Below, piece after piece: positions 45,398 to 56,278 of a DNA stretch of 64,000 nucleotides (position 1 is the first letter of the stretch; each line of letters begins with the position of its first letter). The stretch comes from Eledone cirrhosa. Taxonomy: Eukaryota > Mollusca > Cephalopoda > Octopoda > Eledonidae. The DNA is taken from contig OZ024743.1 in NCBI GenBank assembly GCA_964016885.1, forward strand, positions 351,248,704 through 351,312,703, read 5' to 3'. The notes under the pieces were generated by a model. That model was not told the origin of the DNA and searched no databases. It saw only the letters and a program-made list of their open reading frames with translations. Both the position numbers and the translations under genes were made by a program.

Positions 45398-48300
45398 CTA
45401 TAGTCTGATGTAGAGTGAAGGCCCATTCACACGGGCCATTCTCGCCACTTTCACCCATCTTTCATAGAAACGGCTGGGGTGCAGCACCTCTCTCTCCATC
45501 CTGATCCTTCTTCCGAAATGATATCGGAAGAAACGGACCAGTTGTTGGCCAGAGAGAAAGGTGCCCGACCTCAGTCCTTTCAGACGCGTCCACCATACAA
45601 CCTCTTTCGCCATGGCTATTACGCACAGAAACACCGCCTCTGCTTCATCTTTGAAGGGGGGAGGCGGCTTGATCATTACAATAGACTCGGTGGTCAACCG
45701 GATCGGTCCCACCCTTGACAGCAGTTGTTCGACATAGCCCCACAGATCGGCTACGCCCGAGCAGTGTACTAATGCGTGTGCAACGGTTTCCTCGTCGCAC
45801 ACGCATCTGGGACAGATCTTTTTGGCGGGGTCCCTACCCGGGCGCCCGTGTCTGTAGAGCCTTTCTCGAACGGGTAAAGCCCCTCGGTAGCACTGCCAGG
45901 CCAGGGACTTCTGGAAGTTGTCCATAGGTCCCGGGCTGAATGTCCTACCGAACAGGCTGGCCAGTTCGTCCTCCTCCATGTCTAGGGCTTCTCCGAGGGC
46001 GTCGTCGCACCTGCTGCGTACCAGCCCTCTATAGAATGTTGCGGTGGAGTCTCCACTGACAACCGGATCCGCCTGCCAGAGGGCGGTGAGCGCCTGGGCA
46101 CACTCAGTGTGCCAGGCGCCCAGTTTTCTCGGTCTTTGCTTGACCCAGGATTGCAGCTCGGTGAGTGAGACGAGTCTGGGAAAGGTTCGTCTCACAAACG
46201 AGGCCCACACCGGTTGTCCGGTGAGGAATACGTAGAGGTGCCGTAGCCTTAATGGGTGTTTACGCATCATTAGCCACGGCATCCCCAGCCCTCCTTTCGA
46301 AGGGTGTTGACAGCAGATGGATCTCCTCACCATAGGAGCCCGCCTCTTCCAAAGGAATTGGAAGAGCGCGCGCTCCATCTTGGTGAGGGTTTCCCTTGGG
46401 CAGGGCACTACGGTCAGGCGGTAGTAGATGACGGACGCTATGTAGGTGTTCGCCACCTCCGCCCGACCTTTCAGGGATAGTTTGCAACTGGCCCACTTCT
46501 GGGTCAGTGCAAACACCCTGTTCGTAACCTCCGCCCAGTTTTTCTCCACCTGGAGGTCCGGTCCGAACCAGACCCCGAGCAACTTCACCGGGCCCTCCGT
46601 CCAGCGTCCGACGACGCTATCGGAGGGCATCGGTCTGCCCCTCCACGTGCCGAGTTGCAAACCGATCGACTTGTCCCGGTTCAGCTTAGCCCCTGTGAAC
46701 TTTTCGTACTCCTCCAGTAAGGTGCCGACCGCCTCGATTTCGGAGGCCGTCGACACCATTACTGTCACGTCATCGGCGTAGGCCGACACCGCTTTCCGCA
46801 ATCCCGGTTCCAAAGGGATGCCCTGCAACAACTCCAACTTCCGCAGTAGTGGCTCGAGAGTCAACACATACAGAAGGGAGGAGAGAGGGCACCCTTGTCG
46901 GATGGACCGCGCGATTTTGAACGGCTCCGAGAGGTAGCCGTTCACCTTGACCCTAGAGCAGATGCGGCTGCTGTGCATAGCAGTGATCCAGCCCCTGAAA
47001 ACGGGTCCGAAGCCTGCCGCCGCTAGCACCGCATCCAGGTAACCATGGTCGACCCTATCGAACGCCTTAGATTGATCCAAGTTGATCAGAGCCCCACCAA
47101 AGCCGGGTTCGTTCCCAACCCTCTCTATGATGTATCGCATGAGGTGGAGGTTGTCATGGATGGACCTGGACGGGATAGCGCATGTCTGCGCATCTCCCAC
47201 CAGGTTGCCCACGACAAGCGCCAACCTCTTTGCTAGCACCTTGGCCAAAATCTGTAACTCTGTATTTAGCAGTGTTATGGGCCTGAAGTTACTTATTTCG
47301 TCCCCCTTGTTCTCGTCCTTCCTCACTAGCGTGACTACGCCCTTGGTCACAGTACAGGGAATTCTCCCGTTCTGTTGCCAGTTGCAGTAGACCGCCTCGA
47401 GGAGATCGGGGAACAAGTCCGGCATAGCTAGATATAATTCGTAAGGAAGACCATCGAGACCCGGGGATTTGCGTTTGCCGCATTGGCTCAGCACGTCCTC
47501 TATCTCAGCGGCCGAAATCGGCTCCTCGCAGGACTTCGCCTCCCTGTCCGAGAGGCGCGGCAGGCCGTCGAGGTATGGACCGAAGTCCACGTTCCCAACC
47601 GGCTCCCCGCCCCTCCCGAACAGTCGGGCAAAGTGCCTTTGAAAGGCCTCACACATCTGCTTAGGCTCAAGAATCGCCCGTCCATCCAGGTCTCGCAAAG
47701 ACCGGATGGTGGATTTAGTTCCACTGTTGGCCTCTGTCACGCGGGCCCAGCTAACAGCTTTGGTCCCCTCGTTCCCTAGAGCACGTATTTTACTTCGGAC
47801 AACGCAGCCTTCGTGCTTCGCGTCGAAAAACTGGCTCAAAGCCGTTCTCGACGCTAGCACTCTGGCCACGTCGCCGCTTCTAATTGCCTCTTCTACTCTA
47901 TCTATTAGCTCCCTTTCCTTCCTATTCCTATCCGCAGCTAGAACCTTACTAAATTCTATCGAGACTACTCTAATCTCTCTCTTTAGAGATACCCACCACC
48001 TGCTGTTGACGATCGCTCCAGTCAACCGTTCCTTAACTAACGTACTAATCCGAATCCTGTAGGCTCTACTTGCCGGCAAGGACAAGTTGAGCTTCCAGTA
48101 ACCGGGGCCCTGTCTATGAGTTCTGTCAAGGTTGACCATGCAGGTCACTAATTTGTGGTCTGAATAGCCAACCATGCGCATTTTTGGACAACTTAAAAAG
48201 TCCTTATCCTTAATTCTAACTAAGAACCTATCTAGGTACGACCTAGATGATCCGCTACGATTTGCCCAAGTCCAGGTTGGCGCAGTCGGAAAATCTAGTC

Positions 48301-48835
48301 GATATCTATCGGCCAGGTCAAATCGACCGATTAACCCTTTGAAGCTATTACACCCCTCTCTATCGGGGCAGGCCCCTACGTAGTCCCAGCGTGCATCTAG
48401 GATACCATTCCAGTCCCCCACTAATAGCAAGGAGCGGGACGTCCCTAGAAAAGTCTCCAGACGATGGAAGAAGTCCGGCCGCATTGACCCGAAAGGGCCG
48501 TAGGCGGCTACCAACCTAAACGCTCCGCCTTTACCACTGCCAAGGTCCAGAACCACTAGTCGACCCTCCGGGTCCAAATGTACCATCTGTGTTGCGAGAC
48601 CCAGATGTTTTTGCAGCAGAACGACAACTCCACCCCCACCTCCGGGCTGACAGAGAGATGCGTGCATCTCAAAGTCATCAAAGGTGGGGGACAGCTGTCG
48701 CACGTTGCTGATCCGGGCCTCGCAAATAACCATCACATCTATACGTTGTGACCTGAGGTCATTTAGAAGCATTGCTTGCTTCCAAGTTGAGCCCAGGCCA
48801 CGCGCATTTAAACAGCCTACTCTTAGCATAGCCAT
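45398..48835 (-). CDS. T5 ORF2: endonuclease/reverse transcriptase, intact
   Basis: 1145 codons from the ATG at 48835 (MAMLRVGCLNARGLG), chosen because all copies conserve it; an upstream GTG in frame is not needed. The apurinic-like endonuclease covers residues 1 to about 230: N10-type CLNARG, E39 (CEARIS), GDWNGILDARWD near 138, SRSYLDRF, and SDHKLV near 223. Reverse transcriptase runs from about 430 to 800: FRPITLLNTELQILAKVL near 516, LINLDQSKAFDRVDH, GCPLSSLLYVLT and catalytic YADD at 686-689. The C-terminal domain contains CPRCVCDEETVAHALVHC near 1006-1025, a Cys/His motif common in the L1/Tx1 group. Function by family: nick the target and prime cDNA synthesis there. All expected motifs are present and no stops or frameshifts are seen. 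Confidence 0.92.
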   Translation of the reverse strand: MAMLRVGCLNARGLGSTWKQAMLLNDLRSQRIDVMVICEARISNVRQLSPTFDDFEMHASLCQPGGGGGVVVLLQKHLGLATQMVHLDPEGRLVVLDLGSGKGGAFRLVAAYGPFGSMRPDFFHRLETFLGTSRSLLLVGDWNGILDARWDYVGACPDREGCNSFKGLIGRFDLADRYRLDFPTAPTWTWANRSGSSRSYLDRFLVRIKDKDFLSCPKMRMVGYSDHKLVTCMVNLDRTHRQGPGYWKLNLSLPASRAYRIRISTLVKERLTGAIVNSRWWVSLKREIRVVSIEFSKVLAADRNRKERELIDRVEEAIRSGDVARVLASRTALSQFFDAKHEGCVVRSKIRALGNEGTKAVSWARVTEANSGTKSTIRSLRDLDGRAILEPKQMCEAFQRHFARLFGRGGEPVGNVDFGPYLDGLPRLSDREAKSCEEPISAAEIEDVLSQCGKRKSPGLDGLPYELYLAMPDLFPDLLEAVYCNWQQNGRIPCTVTKGVVTLVRKDENKGDEISNFRPITLLNTELQILAKVLAKRLALVVGNLVGDAQTCAIPSRSIHDNLHLMRYIIERVGNEPGFGGALINLDQSKAFDRVDHGYLDAVLAAAGFGPVFRGWITAMHSSRICSRVKVNGYLSEPFKIARSIRQGCPLSSLLYVLTLEPLLRKLELLQGIPLEPGLRKAVSAYADDVTVMVSTASEIEAVGTLLEEYEKFTGAKLNRDKSIGLQLGTWRGRPMPSDSVVGRWTEGPVKLLGVWFGPDLQVEKNWAEVTNRVFALTQKWASCKLSLKGRAEVANTYIASVIYYRLTVVPCPRETLTKMERALFQFLWKRRAPMVRRSICCQHPSKGGLGMPWLMMRKHPLRLRHLYVFLTGQPVWASFVRRTFPRLVSLTELQSWVKQRPRKLGAWHTECAQALTALWQADPVVSGDSTATFYRGLVRSRCDDALGEALDMEEDELASLFGRTFSPGPMDNFQKSLAWQCYRGALPVRERLYRHGRPGRDPAKKICPRCVCDEETVAHALVHCSGVADLWGYVEQLLSRVGPIRLTTESIVMIKPPPPFKDEAEAVFLCVIAMAKEVVWWTRLKGLRSGTFLSGQQLVRFFRYHFGRRIRMEREVLHPSRFYERWVKVARMARVNGPSLYIRL

Positions 48836-48857
48836 GTTGGTGGTGAAGAGAAAAGGC

Positions 48858-48865
48858 ACTTACCT
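48858..48865 (-). promoter_or_regulatory. Conserved AGGTAAGT at ORF1 stop
   Basis: The ORF1 stop TAA is embedded in AGGTAAGT, a perfect 5' splice-donor consensus. The same octamer is found in T1 (2776-2769) and T4 (42833-42826). T6 has AGGTAGGT and T8 ATGTAAGT. ORF2 ATG lies about 25 bases downstream. Whether it acts in splicing or in re-initiation is unknown. Confidence 0.45.
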
Positions 48866-50647
48866 CTCTGCGTCCCGGGTATCGGGCTGCACAATTTCCA
48901 TTAGGGTGGGGGATGGGTTGTTGGGTGGGGTGGTGGTTTGTGGAAGTGTGGGGGCATCAGTGTGTTGTGTGGTTGGGGAGCTTGGAGTTGTGAGGGTGTT
49001 TGGGGAGGGGGTGGGATAGTTTTTTAGGAGGACGCGGTTAATGGGCCCGACGCAGGGGGGACCCACGTCCTCTTTAAAATTGTTTTTTAAAGTTTTATAG
49101 GTGTCCTGTGGGGCCTTAATCATTTTGAGGTGGGGGAAATCCCCTGCCTGGGTGAAGTTAGGCCCTTGTGTTTTTATTAGATTGTTGTTGTACACAATGT
49201 TTAACAGTTTTTTGTTTCTTGTATTTATGTATGTGTATGCATGTTTTTGTTTTTGTGTGGTGTTTTTTGTTTGCTGTTGTGAGCTCTTTTGTGTTGGTGT
49301 CAGTGTTATGTTTTGGGGAGGGTTTTTTTTCATTTGTGTGTCTGAGGTGTGTTTTCTTTTTTTTCTTTTGATTGTGTGGAAGTGCTCCTCCTCGTCTGAC
49401 GACGAACTAGGGTCATCTTCCGCGTTGGAGGGGAGGGGTATATTTTCGGGTTGTGTTTGCGGTACGGGTGTTTTGGAAATTGTTTTTGTTTTTTGAGTGG
49501 AGGGGATGGGTTGGACATTGTTTTGTTTTGGTTTGAGCTGTGGTGGTTGTTTTTGTAGTGGTAGTTGTGGTGATTGTGTTGGTTGTGCAGTTGTTAGTGG
49601 TGTAGGCAGGATTGGGGTTTTCTTATTAAGTTGGGGACAGACAGCCCTCAGGTGACCTCTGGTTCCGCAGAGGTAACACGAGGGCCGTCTACCCTCAACG
49701 GTAATGTTGATGAAGGTTAGATCATCCAGTATGACGCGTTCAGGGATCTGGGCGATCCTTTCGGGCCTCATTTGAACTACAAGTTCGAGGCTCGTTCCAC
49801 TGAACGCGTCACCCGATGCCTTTCCCATGGACACCAGCATGTCATCCTCCAGGTCCAGAAAACCTGTCAAAACCCACCATATGTCCATAATCGGCAGGAT
49901 GGTGTGGATTTTTATTTTTTGTGTTCTTCTACCCATGTACGTAGGGTAGAAGGTGTATGCGGTGGATGTGATTGGTTTGATGGACAGTTTCACTGCTGTG
50001 TCCCTGTCCTTCATGAGAATGGATAGACTCCCGTAGAGTCTATCCTTCTGAATGAAGGTGATGTCCTTCATGACGTCTTTTAAAACCAGCTCTATCTCGC
50101 TCTGTGATGGTTGAGCTGGTTTTTTACTTTTGTTCGAGATTGTCCTAAACATGACCGTGTTTAGGAGTCTCTGGCTTTTTAGTTCCGGGCGGGAATGGAT
50201 TGTGAATGAACCATTTTCCCCGTACACTATATATTTTTTCGCATCCGCCAGTAGCTCCTTCGCTTTTGTTATATCTACTGGCAGATAGTCGAGGGTTTTC
50301 CTTGTCGTCTCGGCGAAGGAGAAATTTTGTTTGTTTGTGTTGTTGTTGTCGTTGGTGGTGTTGTTGTTATCATTGTTGTTGTTGTCACCGTTATTGGTCT
50401 TGTTGTTGTTATTGTTATTGTTATTGGTGTTGTTTTCGTCCGTCGCATTGTTGTTGTTGTTGCTGTTGCTGCTGGTTCTTTGGGTTGTTTCCATGGCAAC
50501 GTCAAGTTGTCGGTTAACAGGTGGAGAGAATTCTTCCTCTGGCTGACCTATCTTCTTGACCTCTGCTACTGTGACAGTGGCAGGGGGAAGCTGTAAGTTC
50601 ATCTTCCCCTTTCCTCCTTCGAATTTTGGTGAAGAAGCTTCGGCCAT
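48860..50647 (-). CDS. T5 ORF1: gag-like RNA-binding protein, intact
   Basis: 595 codons from the ATG at 50647 (MAEASSPKFEGGKG) to TAA at 48860. The order is: N-terminal leader with LPPATVTVAEV; Asn/Thr low-complexity stretch around residues 60-110 (encoded by AAC/ACA repeats); RRM-like region about 115-310 (AKELLADAKKY, GENGSFTIHS, FYPTYMGRRTQKI); single knuckle CYLCGTRGHLRAVC at about 326-339; Pro/Gln-rich linker; acidic patch SSSSDEEEHF followed by KRKKRKH; and a conserved C-terminal block (YTYINTRNKK … GPINRVLLKN). By family it coats element RNA and chaperones it. It ends 25 bases before ORF2, suggesting coupled translation. Confidence 0.9.
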   Translation of the reverse strand: MAEASSPKFEGGKGKMNLQLPPATVTVAEVKKIGQPEEEFSPPVNRQLDVAMETTQRTSSNSNNNNNATDENNTNNNNNNNNKTNNGDNNNNDNNNTTNDNNNTNKQNFSFAETTRKTLDYLPVDITKAKELLADAKKYIVYGENGSFTIHSRPELKSQRLLNTVMFRTISNKSKKPAQPSQSEIELVLKDVMKDITFIQKDRLYGSLSILMKDRDTAVKLSIKPITSTAYTFYPTYMGRRTQKIKIHTILPIMDIWWVLTGFLDLEDDMLVSMGKASGDAFSGTSLELVVQMRPERIAQIPERVILDDLTFINITVEGRRPSCYLCGTRGHLRAVCPQLNKKTPILPTPLTTAQPTQSPQLPLQKQPPQLKPKQNNVQPIPSTQKTKTISKTPVPQTQPENIPLPSNAEDDPSSSSDEEEHFHTIKRKKRKHTSDTQMKKNPPQNITLTPTQKSSQQQTKNTTQKQKHAYTYINTRNKKLLNIVYNNNLIKTQGPNFTQAGDFPHLKMIKAPQDTYKTLKNNFKEDVGPPCVGPINRVLLKNYPTPSPNTLTTPSSPTTQHTDAPTLPQTTTPPNNPSPTLMEIVQPDTRDAER

Positions 50648-50861
50648 TTAAAAAAAATATTGACTTTTCAACAAGAAAAAACTTTTTTTTTTTTTAACTA
50701 TTTCGCCTAAAGGCGTAGAATATTTTGAGAGACTGACCAGATCAAAGTTTGACCTGGCAGTCCCTCTACAAAATGGTACAAAAATTAAAGTTATCAGACA
50801 AGAATTTCTATAGTATTTAAACAGAACTTACTCAGCAAGTTATACGCGTGTGTCCATCCCA
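50648..50861 (-). promoter_or_regulatory. T5 5' UTR, presumed internal promoter
   Basis: About 214 bases between the GATA junction and the ORF1 ATG. It is shared with T8 (62886-63064), including the agggactgccaggtcaaa block and the leader gggatggacacacgcg. LINEs carry promoters here; no specific box is evident by eye. Confidence 0.5.
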
Positions 50862-50862
50862 G

Positions 50863-50901
<39 letters not shown>
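50862..50901. repeat. (GATA)n array between T5 and T6
   Basis: About ten GATA units: 5' flank of T5 and 3' tail of T6. Confidence 0.92.
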
Positions 50902-50902
<1 letters not shown>

Positions 50903-51116
50903 TTCTTTATTTACCATAAAGGCATAAAAAGAAGGGACAAATACAAAGGGGGAGTTTACATATAATCGAGTAAAAAGGGTGTAACATGAAAATAATCGAA
51001 AATAACCTCAAAAGGGAGGGGACGTGATGGGGGTTGCACACACCCCCGAAAAAGTGTGCAATCCTTTGCCCGGGGAGCACATGGAGAAGGTGCTCCCCTC
51101 TCCTTTACTTCTTTAC

Positions 51117-54100
51117 CTACAGGATGGTATACAGAGAAGGCCCACTTACACGAGCCATTCTCGCCACTATCACCCACCTTTCATAAAACTGCCTGTGGTC
51201 AAGCACCTCTCTCTCCATTCTTATCCTTCTTCCGAAGTGATATCGGAAGAAGTAGACCAGACTATGGCCAGAGAGGAAGTTGCCTGACCTCAGACCTTTC
51301 AATCGTGTCCACCAAACAACCTCTTTCAACATGGCTATTACGCACAGAAAAACCGCCTTTGCTTCCTTTGTGAAGAGGGGAGGCGGTTTGATTGTCATCA
51401 CGGACTCGGCGGTCAATTTAATCGGCGCCACCCTCGACAGCAGTCGTTCGGCGTAGCCCCACAGATCAGCCACGCCCGGACATTGCACCAATGCGTGCGC
51501 AACGGTTTCTTCGTGACGCACGCATCTAGGGCAAATCTTTTTTGAGGGATCCCTTCCCGGGCGCCCGTGTCTGTAGAGCCTCTCTCGAACGGGTAGAGCC
51601 CCCCGGTAGCACTGCCAGGCCAGTGACTTCTGGAAGTTGTCCATTGGTCCTGGGCCGAAAGTCCTACCGAACAGGCTGGCCAGTTCGTCTTCTTCCATGT
51701 CCAGCGACTCTCCAAGGGTGTCATCGCCCCTGCTAGCCACCAGCCCTCTATAGAATGATGAGGTGGATTCTCCACCGATGGCCTGGCCCGCTTGCCAGAG
51801 AGCCCTGAGCACCTGAGCACACTCAGTGTGCCAGTCTCCCAGTTTTCCGGATCTTTGCTTGACCCAGGACTGTAGCTCGGTGAGCGAGACGAGTCTTGGA
51901 AAGGCTCGTTTCACGAACGGAGCCCACACCGGTTGACGAGTGAGGAATACCTGTAGGTGCCGTAGCCTTAATGCGTGCCTACGCATCATCAACCACGGCA
52001 TCCCCAGCCCTCCTTTCGAAGGTTGTTGGCAGCAGATGGATCTTCTCACCATAGGAGGGCGCTTCTTCCAAAGAAATTGGAAGAGCATGCGTTCCATGGT
52101 GGTGAGTGTTTCCTTAGGGCAAGGCACGACAGTCAGGCGGTAGTAAGTGACGGACGCTATGTAAATGTTCGCCACCTCCGCCCGGCCTTTTAGGGACAGC
52201 TTACACTTGGCCCATTTCTGGGTTAGTGCAAACACCTTGTTCGTAACCTCGTCCCAGTTCTTTTCCACCTGGAGGTCCGGTCCAAACCAGACCCCAAGCA
52301 ACTTTACCGGGCCCTCCGTCCAGTGTCCGACGACACCGTCAGGAGGCATCGTTCTGCCTCTCCACGTTCCGAGTTGCAGCCCGATGGATTTTTCCCGGTT
52401 CAGTTTCGCTCCTGACAACCTTTCGTACTCCTCCAGTAAGGTACCGATCGCCTCGATCTCCGAGTCGGTCGATACCATTACTGTTACGTCATCGGCGTAG
52501 GCCGACACCGCTTTGCTCAATCCTGGTTCCAGGGGGATACCCTGCAACAACTCCAACTTCCTCAGTAAAGGCTCGAGAGTCAATACGTACAGAAGGGAGG
52601 AGAGAGGGCACCCCTGTTGAATGGATCGTGTGATTTCGAACGGCTTCGAAAGGTAGCCGTTCACCTTGATCCTAGAACAGATGTGGTTGCTATGAAAGGC
52701 AGTGATCCAGCTTCTGAAAACAGGACCGAACCCAGCCGACGCTAGCACCTCATGCAGGTAACCATGGTCGACCCTATCGAAGGCCTTAGACTGATCCAAG
52801 TTGATCAGGGCCCCACCGAAGCCGGGTTTGTTGCCAACCCTCTCTATGATGTATCGCATGAGGTGGAGGTTATCGTGAATGGACCTGGATGGGATAGCAC
52901 ATGTTTGCGCATCTCCCACCAGGCCACCCACGACAAGCGCCAACCTCTTTGCTAACACCTTGGCCAAAATCTTTAACTCTGTGTTTAGCAGGGTAATGGG
53001 CCGAAAATTATTTATACTATCTCCCTTATTCTCGTCCTCCCTCACCAGCGTGACTACGCCCTTGGCTACAGAACAAGGAATTCTCCCGTTCTGCTGCCAA
53101 TTGCAGTAGACCGCTTCGAGGAGTTCGGAGAAGAAGACCGGCATTGCTAAATAAAGTTCGTAAGGTATACCATCGAGACCTGGAGATTTGCGTCTGCTGC
53201 ATTGGCTCAGCGCATCTCCGATCTCATCAGCCGAGATTGGTCCCTCGCAGGACTCTGCCTCTTCGCTCGAGAGACGCGGCAGGCCGTCGAGGTATGGACC
53301 GAAATCCACGCCCCCGCCCGGACCCCCGCCTCCCCCGAACAATCGGGCAAAGTGCCTTTGAAAGGCCTCGCACATCTGCTTAGGCTCCCGGATCACCCGT
53401 CCATCTTCATCTTGCAACGACCGGATGGTGGATCGATTTCCACTCTTAGCATCTGTCACGCGGGCCCAGCCAACGGCTTTGGCCCCCTCATTACCTAGAG
53501 CACGTATTTTACTTCGAATGACGCAGCCTTCGTGCTTTGCATCGAAAAACTGGTTCAAGGCCGTCCTCGATGCCAGCACTCTGGCCACATCTTCGCTCTT
53601 GATTGCCTCTTCTAATTTACCTGTTAATTCTTTCTCGTTTCTATTCCTATCGGCAGCTAACATCTTGCTATAACTTATTGATTCTGTTCTAATCTCTCTT
53701 TTGAGAGATGCCCACCATCGGTTGTTGACGATTGCACCCGTCAACCTCTCCTTAACTAATCTGCTAATCCGGTTTCTGTAAGTCTCTTTTGCCGGTAAAG
53801 ACAAATTAAGTTTCCAGTAACCGGGACCCTGTCTATGTGTTTTCTCGAGATTGACTACGCAGGTCACTAATTTGTGATCCGTGTAGCCAACCGTGCGCAT
53901 TTCTGGACAGCTTAATATGTCCCTATCCTTACTTCTAACTAAGAATCTATCTAAGTACGATCTAGATTGACCACTGTGGTTTCTCCAAGTCCAGGTAGGC
54001 ACAGTTGGAAAATCTAGTCGATATCTATCGACCAAGTTAAAACGGTCGAGTAACCCCTTGAGACTGTTACACCCCCCCTCTATTAGGACATGCTCCTGCA

Positions 54101-54555
54101 TAGTCCCAACGTGAATCTAGGATGTCATTCCAATCCCCCGCTAGAAGCAGGGAACACGACGTTCCCAGAAAAGTCTCCAAACGCTGGAAGAAGTCGGGCC
54201 GTTCAGCTCCGAAAGGGGAGTAGACGGCGACCAGTCTCAAGGCCGCACTTTCACTACGGCCAACGTCTAGCACCAACAGACGACCCTCCGGGTCCGAGTG
54301 CACAACCTGTACGGCAAGACCCATGTGTTTTTGCAGCAGTGCGACAACCCCACCCCCACCTCCAGGTTGACAGAGAGATGCATGCACCTCAAAGTCATCG
54401 AAGGTGGGGGCCAGCTGCCGCACGACGCTGATTCGAGTCTCACAGATAACCATTACATTTATACTACATGACCTGAGGTCATTTAGAAGCTTTGCTTGCT
54501 TCCAAGTTGAGCCCAGGCCACGTGCATTCAAACATCCTACTCTTAACACATCCAT
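51117..54555 (-). pseudogene. T6 ORF2: endonuclease/RT with one frameshift
   Basis: ATG at 54555 (MDVLRVGCLNARGLG). The endonuclease start is in one frame (54067-54555; CETRIS, GDWNDILDSRWD). The remaining roughly 990 codons run uninterrupted in another frame (to 51117), including SRSYLDRFLVR, YTDHKLV, FRPITLLNTELKIL, YADDVTVMVS and CPRCVRHEETVAHALVQC. The break falls at a C homopolymer near 54070-54077 (seven or more C, where T5 has four), a typical slippage site. So it was nearly intact until a single frameshift, or the frameshift could be an assembly error. Confidence 0.88.
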
Positions 54556-56117
54556 GTGGTCGGCAGAGCCAAAGGAGAGTGTAGAGACCTACCTTTCTGC
54601 TTCCCGGGGTTCGGGTTGCACGACTTCCATGGGGTCGGGGGTGTTGGGTGAAGGGGTGTCTTGTGGTGGTGTGGGGTCGTCAGTGTTTGGTGGGGTTGGG
54701 TGTTTGGAGTTGTGTTGGAGAGGGGAAGGGGAGGGGGAAAGCTTTTTAGTAGGACGCGGTTTATGGGTTTGACAGAGGGTAGTCCTACGTCCTCCTTAAA
54801 ATCCTTTTTTAGTTTTTGGTAGAGGTTCATTGGGATCTTTATTAATTTTAAATGTGGGTAGTTTTCTGAAGAAACAAATTTTACACCTTCGGTTTGTACC
54901 GAAGGATTATCGTATATGAGTTCATTTAATTTATTATTGTTTCTGTTGATGTAAGTATAGTGTAATGTCTTTTTTTCGGATGGTGTGAGTGTTTCGAAGA
55001 GGGGAGGGGCAGGTTTGGTTTTGTTTGTTGCTGGAGGGGTGTTTTCTGTTTTGTTGGATTGTGTTGAGATTTGGGTGGGGGTTGTTTGGGCTTGTGTGTT
55101 TTGCACATGTTTTCTTTTTTTCCTTTTAATCTGTCTGAAGGACTCCGTTTCTTCCTCCGAATTCGTTGGGTTATCTTCAGTGTTGGAGGGAAGAGGTATG
55201 TTTGCTGGTAATGTTTCCGTGTTGGTTTTCTTTGTGAGGGAGATGGATGTCACTATGTTAGACTGTGTTGTGTGTTGTGTCTGCGGTGGTTGTGTTGTTT
55301 TATTGAGTGAGAGGTTGGGTGGGCCTGTATTTTGTTTTGGGGTAATGTGTTGTGACTGTTTGTGTTGTGGTGGTGGTGTGGTTTTACTGAGGGACGGGTT
55401 GGGTGGGACTGAGTTTTGTTGCTTGTTTATCTGTTGTGGTGGTGGTGGTGGAGCTGGTGTTGGTAGCAGGGTTTTCTTTTTTTTGAGTTGGGGACAAGCG
55501 GCCTTCAGGTGCCCTCTGCCTGCACAGATATGGCAGGACGGCCTTCTCCCCTCCACGCTAATGTTTATATACCCGTGGTCCTCTAATAGGATTCTGTCGG
55601 GTATTTGGTCGATGCGTTCAGGCTTCATTTGCACTACCAGCTCTATACCTGTTCCACTGAACGCATTGCCTGTGGTTTTCCCAATGGAAATCACGTTGTC
55701 ATTCACTGGATCGATGAAGCCAGCTATGAGCCAGCAGTAGTCCACATCTGGCATCATTGCATCCAGCCATATGCGTTGAGTTCTTTTACCCATATAAGAT
55801 GGATAAAAGGTAAAATTTTTCGAACGAATCGGTGACAAAGCACATTTTTTTGCCGCCGATTCGTTCTTCATGATAATTGCTAGGCTTCCATACAGTCTGT
55901 CTTTTCTTATGAAAGTGGTTTCATTAAGTACTTCTGTGAGTACTGTTTTGATATCTGCTTGAGAAGGCTGTTCAGGTTTTTTTTGTACTGTTGTTGATGG
56001 TCCGAAACTTGACCGTTCGGCTTTCAATGTCTTTGGTGAATTCGTGAGGCATTTTTACCGATAAAATACCATTCTCTCCTTCACTTATGTATTGTTTGGC
56101 GTCTGTGATCCTTCGTG
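54543..56117 (-). pseudogene. T6 ORF1, 5' truncated and frameshifted
   Basis: The long frame 54543-56027 covers the RRM-like region (FYPSYMGKRTQRI), knuckle CHICAGRGHLKAAC, Pro/Gln-rich linker and KRKKRKH patch, then the conserved C-terminus. The first 90 bases (56028-56117; ITDAKQYISEGENG-like) are in another frame, and the N-terminus is missing because of 5' truncation. Near the end a second shift makes it overlap ORF2 by 13 bases. Confidence 0.85.
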
Positions 56118-56180
56118 CCTGATAGATAGATAGATAGATAGATAGATAGGTAGATAGATAGATAGATAGATAGATAGATC

Positions 56181-56238
<58 letters not shown>

Positions 56239-56278
56239 CAGTCAGACAGACAGACAGACAGACAAATAGATAGATAAG
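56118..56278. repeat. (GATA)n/(GACA)n array between T6 and T7
   Basis: Mostly GATA with an interior block of about six GACA units near 56236-56262, ending gatagataag. Confidence 0.92.

Larger units (their letters stand above)
45136..50861 (-). mobile_element. Tx1-like LINE copy T5, full length with both ORFs open
   Basis: A 5.7-kb minus-strand element. The 3' end at 45136 (GGCAAATAAAAGAAA on the coding strand) abuts (TATC)n. The 5' end at about 50861 (coding strand begins tctgggatggacacacgcg) abuts (GATA)n, and T8 starts with the same leader. ORF1 and ORF2 are uninterrupted, making it the best candidate for an active or recently active source of this array. Confidence 0.92.
50902..56117 (-). 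mobile_element. Tx1-like LINE copy T6, slightly 5' truncated
   Basis: The 3' end (GGTAAATAAAGAAA on the coding strand) abuts (TATC)n. The 5' side is truncated inside ORF1 at 56117, directly against (GATA)n. The 3' UTR hairpins are at 51031-51064 and 51072-51098. It represents a distinct subfamily from T5, T7 and T8 judged by ORF1 sequence. Confidence 0.9.
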
